Shown: positions 7,863 to 17,059, numbered from the stretch's first letter. The stretch: DNA of 64,000 nt from Paraburkholderia translucens (GCF_020881035.1 NZ_JAJITC010000011.1:124001-188000), one strand, 5' to 3'. Numbers and translations: made by a program. The notes: generated by a model not told the origin, from the letters alone.

Positions 7863-8561
7863 TCAGCCGACGCGCACACTGAACTCGCCGAGCCCATCCA
7901 CGCCGCCCGTCATCAGGTCGCCCGGCACGACCGCGCCAACGCCTTCCGGCGTGCCGGTGAAAATCAGGTCGCCGGGCCGCAGTTCGAACAGCGTCGACAG
8001 ATACGCGACCGTCTCCGCCACCGACCAGATCAGTTGCGACACATCCGCGCGCTGCTTCTCCTCGCCGTTGACCGACAGCCAGATCGCGCCCTTGCCGATG
8101 TGACCAACCGTGGCGGCCGGATGGATCGGCCCGAGCGGTGCGGAGTGATCGAAGCCCTTGCCGGTATCCCACGGACGTCCCATCTTTTTCGCTTCACCCT
8201 GCAGGTCGCGGCGCGTCATGTCAAGACCGAGCGCGTAGCCGTAGACGTGGTCGAGCGCGCTGTCGACGGAGATGTCCTTGCCGCCCTTGCCGATCGCCGC
8301 GACCATTTCCATTTCGAAATGGACGTTCTTCGTCTGCGACGGATACGGGAATTCGCCTGTGGTGCCCGGCGCGACGTAGACGACCGCATCGGCCGGTTTC
8401 GTGAAGAAGAACGGCGGTTCGCGGTCCGGGTCGTGGCCCATTTCGCGCGCGTGCGCCTCGTAGTTGCGCCCCACGCAGTAGATACGCCGCACCGCGAACT
8501 GCTCGCTCGACCCGACGACCGGCACCGCGACCTGTGGTGCGGGCGCAAATACGTAACTCAT
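7863..8561 (-). CDS. Fumarylacetoacetate hydrolase family protein (fumarylacetoacetase/fumarylpyruvase type)
   Basis: Metal-dependent C–C hydrolase expected to split the fumaryl product made by the neighbouring isomerase into fumarate plus acetoacetate or pyruvate. The 232-residue single-domain form has the FAH core: YCVGRNYEAHAREMG near residue 30, FEMEMVAAIGKGG with metal-binding glutamates, and FTGTPEGVGAVVPGD near the C-terminus. The length and RIYCVGRNY start resemble NagK-like fumarylpyruvate hydrolases rather than the 420-residue HmgB type. The start at 8561 has GGAG upstream. First gene of a two-gene operon with maiA. Confidence 0.85.
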   Translation of the reverse strand: MSYVFAPAPQVAVPVVGSSEQFAVRRIYCVGRNYEAHAREMGHDPDREPPFFFTKPADAVVYVAPGTTGEFPYPSQTKNVHFEMEMVAAIGKGGKDISVDSALDHVYGYALGLDMTRRDLQGEAKKMGRPWDTGKGFDHSAPLGPIHPAATVGHIGKGAIWLSVNGEEKQRADVSQLIWSVAETVAYLSTLFELRPGDLIFTGTPEGVGAVVPGDLMTGGVDGLGEFSVRVG

Positions 8562-8782
8562 CCTGTTCTCCGTTTTCCGATGGGCGCCGCCGAGGCGGCG
8601 AGAAAAGGTCGAGTGTAACGCGCGGCACGGCGCGGGAGCGCGCCAGGCGGGCCCTCTCGCGTCACTGCGTGCCCGCTGCGATCCGTTCGCGCGCTCCCGA
8701 TAGATGCGATACTCCACCGAATAGCTCCCCGAATGCCGTCGCGAGCCGCCCAGCGCGGCACGCCACCCGCCCCTTGCGCCTG

Positions 8783-9754
8783 ATGACCGACTCCACCGAT
8801 ACCCTTTCCCCCTTCCCTTGCGCCCGATTCATCAAGGAAATCGGCCGCGGCCCGAACGGCGCCCGCGCGCTGACGGCTGCCGATACCCGCGCGCTCTACA
8901 CCGCAATGCTCGACGGCCGCGTCGACGATCTCGAGCTCGGCGCGGTGCTGCTCGCGTATCGCGTGAAAGGCGAGACCGCCGACGAGCTCGCCGCGATGCT
9001 GGCCGCCGCGCATACGTCGTTCGAGCCGGTCCGGCTGCCGCACGGGGCGTTTCGGCCGGTGTCGATTCCGTCGTACAACGGCGCGCGCAAGCAGCCGAAC
9101 CTCGTGCCGCTGCTCGCGCTGCTGCTCGCCCGCGAAGGCGTGCCGGTGCTCGTGCACGGCGTCACCGAGGATCCGGGTCGCGTGACGAGCGCGGAAATCT
9201 TCACGCATCTGCGCATCGCCCATGCGCAGTCGCACGCGGAGATCGAAGCCGGACTCGCCGAGCGCCGCGTCGCGTTCGCATCGATCGACGTGCTCGCGCC
9301 CAAGCTCGCGCGCCTGCTTGCGCTGCGCCGGCGCATGGGCGTGCGCAATTCGACGCACACACTGGTGAAGCTGCTGCAGCCATTCGCGCCCGCGGGACTG
9401 CGTCTCGTGAACTACACGCATCCGCCGTATCGCGACAGTCTCACGCAGTTGTTCATCACGCACCCCGATGCGGCCACGGGCGGTGCGCTGCTCGCGCGCG
9501 GCACCGAAGGCGAGGCGGTCGCCGATACGCGCCGCCAGGTCCAGGTCGACTGGCTGCACGACGGCATCTGCGAGACGCGGCTGCCGCACGAACGCTCGTC
9601 GCCCGATGGGCCGGAAGTCGAATTGCCCGAGGCGCGCGACGCGGCGACCACGGCCGTCTGGATCGACGCCGTACTGCGCGGCGAAGCCCCGGTGCCTGGC
9701 GCGATCGAGCGGCAGGTCGAGCTGATCGTCGATATCGCGAAGACGGCGGCCTGA
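8783..9754 (+). CDS. ybiB: YbiB family protein (TrpD2-like, DNA-binding)
   Basis: A 323-residue relative of anthranilate phosphoribosyltransferase. The fold is kept (N-terminal helical domain from about residue 10 with TAADTRALYTAMLDGRVDD, then a phosphoribosyltransferase-like domain), but the catalytic glycine-rich GTGGD loop of TrpD is missing, and IPSYNGARKQPNLVPLLALLLAREG stands in its place. Characterised YbiB proteins bind nucleic acid rather than make phosphoribosyl-anthranilate, so an enzymatic role is unlikely. The ATG at 8783 was chosen from family alignment; the upstream 220 bp shows no gene. Confidence 0.85.
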   Translation: MTDSTDTLSPFPCARFIKEIGRGPNGARALTAADTRALYTAMLDGRVDDLELGAVLLAYRVKGETADELAAMLAAAHTSFEPVRLPHGAFRPVSIPSYNGARKQPNLVPLLALLLAREGVPVLVHGVTEDPGRVTSAEIFTHLRIAHAQSHAEIEAGLAERRVAFASIDVLAPKLARLLALRRRMGVRNSTHTLVKLLQPFAPAGLRLVNYTHPPYRDSLTQLFITHPDAATGGALLARGTEGEAVADTRRQVQVDWLHDGICETRLPHERSSPDGPEVELPEARDAATTAVWIDAVLRGEAPVPGAIERQVELIVDIAKTAA

Positions 9755-9764
9755 CAGCCGCGGG

Positions 9765-9792
9765 TTGACAGACCCGGGCATACCGTCATAAA
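9765..9792 (+). promoter_or_regulatory. Candidate sigma-70 promoter for the leu leader/leuA
   Basis: A perfect -35 TTGACA (9765-9770), a 16-bp spacer and a -10-like CATAAA (9787-9792, 4 of 6). Transcription would start near 9799, almost on top of the leader-peptide ATG at 9802. Confidence 0.5.
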
Positions 9793-9801
9793 TTTCGCGC
9801 C

Positions 9802-9876
9802 ATGCGTTTCCTTCCGAACACCCTCCGAATTATTTCCGGCCGCCTAGCGCGGCCCCTATCGCTACGCCTGGCGTAA
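9802..9876 (+). CDS. Putative leucine-rich leader peptide upstream of leuA
   Basis: A 24-codon reading frame (starts MRFLPNTLRI, ends PLSLRLA) with six leucines and two isoleucines. Three leucines use CTA at codons 15, 19 and 21, a rare codon in this GC-rich DNA. The CTA-rich end lies inside an inverted repeat, the arrangement expected for ribosome-stalling control of leucine synthesis. No ribosome-binding site is visible; translation would have to be leaderless or start weakly. Known leu leader peptides (for example enterobacterial leuL) have the same design, but assignment here is by inference. Confidence 0.5.
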   Translation: MRFLPNTLRIISGRLARPLSLRLA

Positions 9877-9914
9877 GTCACGCGTAGCGCCGCGCAGTGG
9901 CAGCTTCGGTTGCC
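9847..9914 (+). promoter_or_regulatory. Mutually exclusive hairpins downstream of the leader peptide
   Basis: CGCTACGC (9860-9867, inside the leucine codons) pairs perfectly with GCGTAGCG (9882-9889). A competing 7-bp pairing joins GCGCGGC (9847-9853) to GCCGCGC (9889-9895). A third stem GGCAGC-TTCG-GTTGCC (9899-9914) follows. No clear T-run follows, so whether this acts by termination or on translation is open. The remaining bases to 10133 hold no other gene. Confidence 0.45.
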
Positions 9915-10133
9915 GTAGGCGGTCCTCCCCGTAGTTCCCGCAGTTTCGTTTCACCCCTGTCGTAGTTCTCCACAACCAGTCGTCGTTTCCATTCGTCCGC
10001 GTACAGCGCGAACGAAGCGAGAGGATCAACTGCACGTTGCATGAGCAGTGTCCGCAACATGCAGGCGTGGCAGTCGGCCAACCGCTCGACGCCCCCTCCT
10101 CCGCCGGCGACGCCACGAATGAGGCATCTCACC

Positions 10134-11207
10134 ATGTTGCGCAATCCCGCTGAAAAGTACCGGCCCTTTCCCGCCGTGCGGCTGACCGGCCGCAAATGGC
10201 CGGGTCGCACGATCGACGCCGCCCCCGTCTGGATGAGCACCGACCTGCGCGACGGCAACCAGGCGCTGATCGAACCGATGAACCCCGCGCAGAAGCTCGA
10301 GTACTTCGAGATGCTGGTCGCGATCGGCTTCAAGGAAATCGAAGTCGGCTTTCCCTCGGCGTCGCAGACGGATTTCGATTTCGTGCGCAAGCTGATCGTC
10401 GAGCGGCGCATTCCCGACGACGTCACGCTCGAAGTCTTCGTTCCGTCGCGCGCGGAGCTGATCGCACGCACGTTCGATGCGCTCGAAGGCGCGCCGCGCG
10501 CGATCGTGCACCTGTACAACGCGCTCTGCCCGTCGTTCCGGCACCTCGTGTTCAATCAGTCGAAGGACGAGACCAAGGCGCTCGCGGTCGAAGGCACGCG
10601 CCTGATCAAGGCGCACGCGCAGGCGCGCCCGGCCACGCGCTGGACCTTCCAGTACTCGCCCGAGACCTTCAACATGACCGAGCTGCCGTTCGCGCGCGAG
10701 GTGTGCGACGCCGTCGCGCAGACGTGGCGGCCGACGCGCGAGCACAAGATGATCGTCAACCTGCCGGCGAGCGTCGAAGCGGCCACGCCGAACGTGTTCG
10801 CCGACCAGATCGAATGGATGCACCGCAACCTCGGCTATCGCGACAGCATCGTGCTGTCGGTGCATCCTCACAACGATCGGGGCACTGCGGTCGCCGCGGC
10901 GGAACTCGCACTGCTCGCGGGCGCGGATCGCATCGAGGGCTGCCTGTTCGGCAACGGCGAGCGCACCGGCAACGTCGATCTCGTCACGCTCGCGATGAAT
11001 CTCGACGCGATGGGCATCGCCAGCGGTCTGGACTTTTCTGATCTCGCAACGATCAAGCGCGTGGCCGAGCGTTGCACACGGATTCCGGTGTCGGTGCGGC
11101 ATCCGTATGGGGGACGTGTAGCGATGCATGGCGCACGCGAAGCTCGCAACCCGGACGAGCACGGCGCAGACAGGCGCGATAAAGCGGACGAATGCGTGAC
11201 CGCGTGA
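10134..11207 (+). pseudogene. leuA: 2-isopropylmalate synthase, 3'-truncated
   Basis: Residues 1-325 match the long (about 560-residue) LeuA2 form that condenses acetyl-CoA with 2-ketoisovalerate for leucine synthesis. The start MLRNPAEKYRPFP, the STDLRDGNQALIEPM catalytic segment, HPHNDRGTA and GNGERTGNVDL are all present. Homology stops after RHPY (about 11108) and the frame runs through 32 unrelated codons to a stop at 11207. The accessory subdomain and the leucine-binding regulatory domain are missing. The ATG at 10134 has GAGG upstream. The barrel may still fold, but the enzyme should be inactive or unregulated; another leuA is presumably present elsewhere in the genome. Confidence 0.8.
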
Positions 11208-11301
11208 AACACCCGAAGATTGAGATTTCGGCAGCGCAGTGCGCAACCCGCATTGCGCTTGCGCCGCGGACGCGCTCACGAGGCGCGCGCACAAAAAAAT
11301 T

Positions 11302-11685
11302 TCACTCCAGCGCGCAACGCGTCGCCTGCCATGCGATCAGCCGCCACTGCCCGTCTTCATGCGTATGAATCGCCGTATAGGCAATCGGAAACAGCAGCGC
11401 CCCGTTATTCGCCTCCATCTCGATCAGCGCGCGACCCGTGACCACGTAGGTCTCTCGCCCGGCCGGCAACACGTCCTGCGACTGCACTTCGATCTGGCGA
11501 TACCGGCGGCGCCCCGCGATGATCCCATCGATGAACTGCCGCTTCGTCTCGCGCTTGCCGTTCGTATGAACGTAGCTGACGTTGTCCGCGAGCAGCGCGT
11601 CGAGCAATTGGCCGTCGCCGTCGACCATCGCGCGAAAACGCTCCCGCTCGAGCCCGCGAATCGCTTCGATCATCTTTGCCGCCAT
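11302..11685 (-). CDS. NTF2-like / DUF4440 family protein
   Basis: A 127-residue single-domain protein with the SnoaL/DUF4440 pattern: N-terminal helices with RFRAMVDGDGQLLDALLADNVSYVHTNG, followed by beta-strands ending in QWRLIAWQATR. This fold covers small ketosteroid-isomerase-like enzymes and binding proteins; the substrate cannot be inferred. The start at 11685 was preferred over one 39 bp upstream because GAGGGG precedes it. It lies between the broken leuA and pagL, with no operon partner of obvious relation. Confidence 0.75.
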   Translation of the reverse strand: MAAKMIEAIRGLERERFRAMVDGDGQLLDALLADNVSYVHTNGKRETKRQFIDGIIAGRRRYRQIEVQSQDVLPAGRETYVVTGRALIEMEANNGALLFPIAYTAIHTHEDGQWRLIAWQATRCALE

Positions 11686-11726
11686 TGCAGAGCCCCTCGA
11701 ACACCGCGAGCCGCAGGCGGCCACGG

Positions 11727-12290
11727 TCAGAAGACATATTGCAAATATAGCTGGCTGAAATTTATACCAGGATTCGGCTCTTTGATACCGCCGTTGGAGA
11801 CATGCTGAAAGCGGTAGCCCGCAACGTACCGCTGATGATCGCCGAACTGCAGCCCGACGCCCGCCATGTCGGCGAACTGGAACGCGGTGCCCAACGTGAC
11901 GTCGGTAGAAATTCGCGGGCTGGTCAGCAGCCTGACGCCAGCCCCCACCTCGATGAAAGGCCGCACGGAACCCGATGCCTTGACGAAGCGGATCACCGGC
12001 GTCACACCGATCTCGCCGATGTTAGGGTGAACGTTTCCTTCATCGGTGTGCCACCACGCGACGTGCGCCTCGCCGATCAGCGCGAAATGCCAGTCGCCGA
12101 TCTGCCACCAGCTCAGGTTCGGATCCCAGACCATACCGAGATCGAGCTTCGTGATGTGATGATCGCCGACGCCGACGGCCATCTGCACGCCGAACTGATC
12201 GGCGTGGGACACGCTTGCCGCTCCCAGCAGCACAACGGCGAGCACGCCGTTTAGAGTAAGTCCACGCGAAACAACCTTGTTCTTGTTCAT
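11727..12290 (-). CDS. pagL: Lipid A 3-O-deacylase PagL
   Basis: Outer-membrane beta-barrel enzyme that removes the 3-O acyl chain from lipid A and so alters surface charge and immune recognition. The 187-residue precursor has a signal peptide ending SVSHA (about residue 30). The C-terminal signature FQHVSNGGIKEPNPGINF carries the catalytic His163 and Ser165, and the last residue is Phe, as in outer-membrane proteins. The family is usually induced by envelope stress; no regulator site is recognisable here. Divergent from rpoH. Confidence 0.9.
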   Translation of the reverse strand: MNKNKVVSRGLTLNGVLAVVLLGAASVSHADQFGVQMAVGVGDHHITKLDLGMVWDPNLSWWQIGDWHFALIGEAHVAWWHTDEGNVHPNIGEIGVTPVIRFVKASGSVRPFIEVGAGVRLLTSPRISTDVTLGTAFQFADMAGVGLQFGDHQRYVAGYRFQHVSNGGIKEPNPGINFSQLYLQYVF

Positions 12291-12643
12291 CCGGCACCCG
12301 TCCTGGCGAGGAATAAGCAGAACCGCTCTGGTAGTTCCAAGCGCAACCTGAACAGCAGGAGCTTATGAATAACGCGCCGACTGCGCAATTATTGGCCCAA
12401 CACAAGAAGATATCGGTAATTTATTGCGAGCATCAGCGCGCCAATCGGTAGTTTCTACAGCGTCGGCAGGCGGATCAAATTCAGCGTATGATGCTATCAA
12501 GGACGGAAAATCAATAGGATTTGTGGAACTCGCACAGCCCCGCGACATCTAAGCATTAGCACTCAGTAGATCAGAGTGCTAACATCCATCGCTGGAGTCG
12601 TTTACTGAGTACGCTATTGTCTGATTCCAAAGGAGCTTCACAC
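12291..12643. other. Divergent intergenic region between pagL and rpoH
   Basis: A 353-bp stretch without a convincing gene. Its one clear signal is the CIRCE operator at 12556-12582. A possible -10 (TAACAT, 12580-12585) overlaps the right arm of CIRCE, 17 bp after a weak TAGCAC. Confidence 0.6.
12556..12582. promoter_or_regulatory. CIRCE operator (HrcA-binding site) upstream of rpoH
   Basis: TTAGCACTC (12556-12564), nine bases, then GAGTGCTAA (12574-12582): a perfect match to the CIRCE consensus recognised by the HrcA heat-shock repressor. It ends 61 bp before the rpoH start codon. HrcA binding here would place the heat-shock sigma factor under HrcA control. Confidence 0.92.
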
Positions 12644-13579
<936 letters not shown>

Positions 13580-13614
13580 AGCGTCAAGACCATGCGCGTG
13601 TAGACGGTGTCGCG

Positions 13615-13646
13615 CAAGCCCCGCCCTCGTAAGACGGCGGGGCTTT
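13615..13646 (+). terminator. Rho-independent terminator after rpoH
   Basis: A 10-bp stem AAGCCCCGCC/GGCGGGGCTT (13615-13624/13635-13644) followed by TT. Confidence 0.85.
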
Positions 13647-13734
13647 TCATTTTCTTTCCATTCTTACGTCGTCGCGGCCGCACATTCGCCTCCCGCTCAC
13701 CCACGTCCCGGCCAGGCGATGCCCGTAACCTTTC

Positions 13735-13764
13735 TTGACGTATCGCAAGTCCAGTAGCAATACT
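13735..13764 (+). promoter_or_regulatory. Candidate promoter of the cyd operon
   Basis: TTGACG (13735-13740), an 18-bp spacer and AATACT (13759-13764). It lies 160 bp before cydP. The match is moderate. Confidence 0.3.
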
Positions 13765-13923
13765 GCACAAATGCGGCAAGTTTCGCGACTTGATTCCGCA
13801 TGAGCTAATCCTGAGCGCGCGAGGTTCGATTCCAGCAATCGGCATGCATTCGCCAGACTGCCTGATAGCCAGGTCGTCTGGATCCAGCCGGACTCACCGG
13901 CGTGAAGTCGTCTTCGACCGATC

Positions 13924-14184
13924 ATGACCATAGCCCTCAATCGCAGCAGCACTCTCCGGTCACGCTGGCGCGGCCGGTTCACCCAGTGGGTGCGCGGTCC
14001 AACGCTGGCGCGCGATCTCGCCATCGTTCTCGCCATCAAGTTCGCACTGCTGATGGCGCTCAAGTACACTTTTTTCAATCATCCACAGGCGGAGCACGTG
14101 ATGCTCCCGCCTGAGCAGGTCGCGCAGGCGCTGCTGTCGGTGCCCGCCCCGCATCCGTCTGGAGGTGATCAACATGCCCGCTAG
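13924..14184 (+). CDS. cydP: Cytochrome bd oxidase accessory small subunit CydP
   Basis: An 86-residue protein with a basic N-terminus and one membrane helix (about residues 31-50, LAIVLAIKFALLMALKYTFF), followed by a short periplasmic-type tail. The size, the helix with the KFALLMALKYTFF pattern and the position directly before cydA match the CydP small proteins found in proteobacterial cyd operons. Its stop codon overlaps the first codons of cydA by 11 bp, implying translational coupling. No strong ribosome-binding site precedes its ATG. Confidence 0.75.
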   Translation: MTIALNRSSTLRSRWRGRFTQWVRGPTLARDLAIVLAIKFALLMALKYTFFNHPQAEHVMLPPEQVAQALLSVPAPHPSGGDQHAR

Positions 14185-15766
14185 CGAAGTCGTTGAGCTG
14201 TCGCGCCTCCAGTTCGCCATCACGGCGCTTTATCACTTTCTGTTCGTGCCGCTCACGCTCGGCCTCGCCTGGCTGCTCGTGATCATGGAATCGGTCTACG
14301 TGATGACCGCCAAGCAGATCTACAAGGACATGACCCAGTTCTGGGGCAAGCTGTTCGGCATCAACTTTGCAATGGGCGTCGCGACCGGCCTTACGCTCGA
14401 ATTTCAGTTTGGCACCAACTGGGCGTACTACTCGCATTACGTCGGCGACATATTCGGCGTGCCGCTCGCCGTCGAAGGGTTGATGGCGTTCTTCCTCGAA
14501 TCGACCTTCGTGGGCCTGTTCTTTTTCGGCTGGAACAGATTGTCAAAAATCCAGCATCTGATTGTCACGTTCTGTGTTGCGCTCGGTTCGAACCTGTCGG
14601 CGCTGTGGATTCTGGTCGCCAACGGCTGGATGAATAATCCGGTCGGCGCGAGGTTCAACTATCAGACGATGCGCATGGAGCTCGACAGCGTCTTCTCGGT
14701 GATCTTCAACCCCGTCGCACAGGTGAAGTTCGTGCACACGGTGTCGGCCGGTTATGTGACCGCGGCGATGTTCGTGCTCGGTGTGTCGTCGTGGTATCTG
14801 CTCAAGCGCCGCGACACCGAGTTCGCGCTGCGCTCGTTCGCGATCGCCGCCGGCTTCGGCCTCGCGTCGGCGCTGTGCGTGATCGTGCTCGGCGACGAAT
14901 CGGGCTACCGCACTGGCGAGGTGCAGCAAGTCAAACTTGCCGCGCTCGAATCCGAATGGGAGACCGCGCCCGCACCGGCACCATTTACGGTATTTGGCAT
15001 TCCGAATCAGGAGGAGCAACGCACCGACTTCGCGATTCGTGTGCCGTTCGCGCTCGGCATTATCGCCACCCGCTCGCTCGACGAACCCGTGGTCGGTCTG
15101 CGCGACCTGATCGCCGCAAACGAAGGACGCATCATGAACGGTATGGTCGCTTATTCGGCGCTGCAGAGATTGAAGGCAGGCGACTCGAGCGACGAAGCGC
15201 ATGCCGAGTTCGACAAGTACGAGGCCGATCTCGGCTACGGCCTGCTGCTCAAGCAGTTCGCACCGAACGTGACCGACGCGACGCCTGAGCAGATCGCCGC
15301 CGCGGCAAGAAGCACGATCCCGCCGGTGCTGCCGCTGTTCTTCTGCTTCCGCATGATGGTCGGCCTTGGCCTGCTGTTCCTCGCGACCTTCGTGCTCGCG
15401 TTCTGGTTCTGTGCGCAGCGCACGCTGCTGCTCGGAAAGCGTCGCTGGTTCCTGCGCTGGGCGGTCGCGGCGATTCCGTTGCCGTGGCTTGCCGCCGAGC
15501 TTGGCTGGATCGTCGCGGAAATGGGCCGCCAGCCGTGGAGCATCGCGGGCATTCTGCCCACCAACCTGGCCGCGTCGACGCTGACGTCGCGCGACCTGTA
15601 TCTGAGCATCGGCGGCTTCGTGCTGTTCTACACGGTGCTGTTCATCATCGAGATCATGCTGATGTTCAAGTACGCGCGGCTCGGCCCATCGTCGCTGCAT
15701 ACGGGCCGCTATCACCACGAGAACGGCCAGCCGGTGGCGCAGCCGGTGTCGAACCCGGCCGCGTGA
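14174..15766 (+). CDS. cydA: Cytochrome bd ubiquinol oxidase subunit I
   Basis: Catalytic subunit of the high-affinity quinol oxidase in the inner membrane; binds hemes b558, b595 and d. The 530 residues include the heme-ligand His in ALYHFLFVPLTLG near the N-terminus, a long quinol-binding Q-loop (about residues 255-380, with FGIPNQEEQ and a GLLLKQFAPNVTDATPEQ segment, the E. coli-like L type) and GRQPW near the C-terminus. The start at 14174 has GGAGGTGA upstream; a GTG three codons earlier is less likely. Second gene of cydPAB. Confidence 0.96.
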   Translation: MPASEVVELSRLQFAITALYHFLFVPLTLGLAWLLVIMESVYVMTAKQIYKDMTQFWGKLFGINFAMGVATGLTLEFQFGTNWAYYSHYVGDIFGVPLAVEGLMAFFLESTFVGLFFFGWNRLSKIQHLIVTFCVALGSNLSALWILVANGWMNNPVGARFNYQTMRMELDSVFSVIFNPVAQVKFVHTVSAGYVTAAMFVLGVSSWYLLKRRDTEFALRSFAIAAGFGLASALCVIVLGDESGYRTGEVQQVKLAALESEWETAPAPAPFTVFGIPNQEEQRTDFAIRVPFALGIIATRSLDEPVVGLRDLIAANEGRIMNGMVAYSALQRLKAGDSSDEAHAEFDKYEADLGYGLLLKQFAPNVTDATPEQIAAAARSTIPPVLPLFFCFRMMVGLGLLFLATFVLAFWFCAQRTLLLGKRRWFLRWAVAAIPLPWLAAELGWIVAEMGRQPWSIAGILPTNLAASTLTSRDLYLSIGGFVLFYTVLFIIEIMLMFKYARLGPSSLHTGRYHHENGQPVAQPVSNPAA

Positions 15767-15800
15767 CACGCCGCCGCACCGCTTCCGAGGAATATCCGAT

Positions 15801-16937
15801 ATGGACTACGCAGCTCTCAGACTGATCTGGTGGGTATTGATAGGCACACTGCTGATCGGCTTCGCGCTCACCGACGGCTTCGACATGGGCGCGGCGATCC
15901 TGCTGCCGTTCATTGCGAAGTCCGACTCGGAGCGCCGCATCGTCGTGAACACGGTCGGCGCGACGTGGGAAGGCAACCAGGTCTGGTTCGTGACCGCGGC
16001 CGGCGCGATGTTCGCGGCGTGGCCGCTCATCTACGCGGCATCGTTCTCGGGCTTCTACTTCGCGATGCTGCTCGTGCTGTTCGCGCTGTTCTTCCGCCCG
16101 GTCGGCTTCGACTATCGCGGCAAGCGCGACGATCCGCGCTGGCGCAACGCATGGGACTGGGGCCTATTCATCGGCGGCTTCGTGCCGGCGCTGGTGATCG
16201 GCGTCGCGTTCGGCAATCTGCTGCAAGGCGTGCCGTTCTCGATCGATACCGATCTGCGCGTCACCTATCACGGCAGCTTCTTCGGCCTGCTCAATCCGTT
16301 CGCGCTGCTGACGGGTCTCGTCAGCGTGTCGATGCTGGCCGCGCATGGCGCCGCCTTCGTCAAGTGGAAGACAGATGGCGTAATCCACGAGCGTGCCTCG
16401 AAAGCGTTGCGGCTCGCGGCGCTGTGCACGGTGGTGCTGTTCCTCGTGGCAGGCGCGCTCGTCGCGACGATGATCGGCGGCTATCAGATCGTCGACATGC
16501 CACCGCTCGACGCGGTCTCCAATCCGCTGATGAAGACCGTGATCGGCGCGCCGGGTTTGTGGCTGACCAACTACGCGCTATTTCCGTGGATGATGATTGC
16601 GCCACTCGCGGTTCTGCTCGGCGGTGTGCTCGCGGTGCTGCTCGCGCGTTCGCGCTTCGAGGCGACGGCGTTCCTGTCGACATCGCTGATGGTCATCGGG
16701 GTCATTCTGACCACGGGCTTCTCGATGTTCCCATTCATCATGCCTTCGTCGCTCGACGGCCGCAGCAGCCTGACCATGTGGGATTCGACATCGAGCCGCA
16801 TGACGCTCGAGATCATGCTGGTCGCAGTAATCGTGTTCCTGCCGATCATCCTGCTCTACACGGGCTGGGTGTATCGCGTCATGCGCGGCAAGGTGACCGC
16901 CGCGGCAATCGAGGAAAATCACCATTCGATGTACTGA
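15801..16937 (+). CDS. cydB: Cytochrome bd ubiquinol oxidase subunit II
   Basis: Membrane partner of CydA, needed for heme assembly and the proton channel. The 378-residue protein has about eight or nine membrane helices and the family signatures LTDGFDMGAAILLPF, WEGNQVWF and a conserved GFDYRGKRDD loop. GAGGA precedes the ATG, 34 bp after cydA. A transcription terminator follows the gene. I looked for a CydX-like small subunit behind it and found none, although CydP lies in front of the operon. Confidence 0.96.
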   Translation: MDYAALRLIWWVLIGTLLIGFALTDGFDMGAAILLPFIAKSDSERRIVVNTVGATWEGNQVWFVTAAGAMFAAWPLIYAASFSGFYFAMLLVLFALFFRPVGFDYRGKRDDPRWRNAWDWGLFIGGFVPALVIGVAFGNLLQGVPFSIDTDLRVTYHGSFFGLLNPFALLTGLVSVSMLAAHGAAFVKWKTDGVIHERASKALRLAALCTVVLFLVAGALVATMIGGYQIVDMPPLDAVSNPLMKTVIGAPGLWLTNYALFPWMMIAPLAVLLGGVLAVLLARSRFEATAFLSTSLMVIGVILTTGFSMFPFIMPSSLDGRSSLTMWDSTSSRMTLEIMLVAVIVFLPIILLYTGWVYRVMRGKVTAAAIEENHHSMY

Positions 16938-16977
16938 CCGGCACGGCGCTTCGACAGGAAACAGGCGTTCATGAAAA

Positions 16978-17010
16978 AGCGGCACCTTGGGACAAGGCGC
17001 CGCTCTCTTA
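16978..17010 (+). terminator. Terminator after cydB
   Basis: An imperfect stem AGCGGCACCTTG/CAAGGCGCCGCT (16978-16989/16993-17004) followed by CTCTTATT. The T-run is weak. Confidence 0.6.
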
Positions 17011-17059
17011 TTGCAGTCGTGCCATGGCTGCGTGATGGCCGCCTTGCGACGTCAACCGA

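Larger units (their letters stand above)
13580..13923 (+). other. Intergenic region between rpoH and cydP
   Basis: 344 bp holding the rpoH terminator, a candidate promoter (13735-13764) and a TTGAT half-site (13790-13794) that could belong to an FNR/ANR box but lacks a proper second half. No gene seen. Confidence 0.5.

Noticed and set aside
8558..9781. A 407-codon open frame antisense to ybiB.
   Set aside because: High GC makes long antisense frames common. The composition is Arg/Ala/His-rich with no domain, and ybiB on the other strand has clear family features.
13790..13803. FNR/ANR box before the cyd operon.
   Set aside because: Only the left half (TTGAT) fits; the right half reads CATGA instead of ATCAA.
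14543..15769. A 408-codon open frame antisense to cydA.
   Set aside because: Shadow frame rich in Arg, Glu and His with no domain; cydA is certain.
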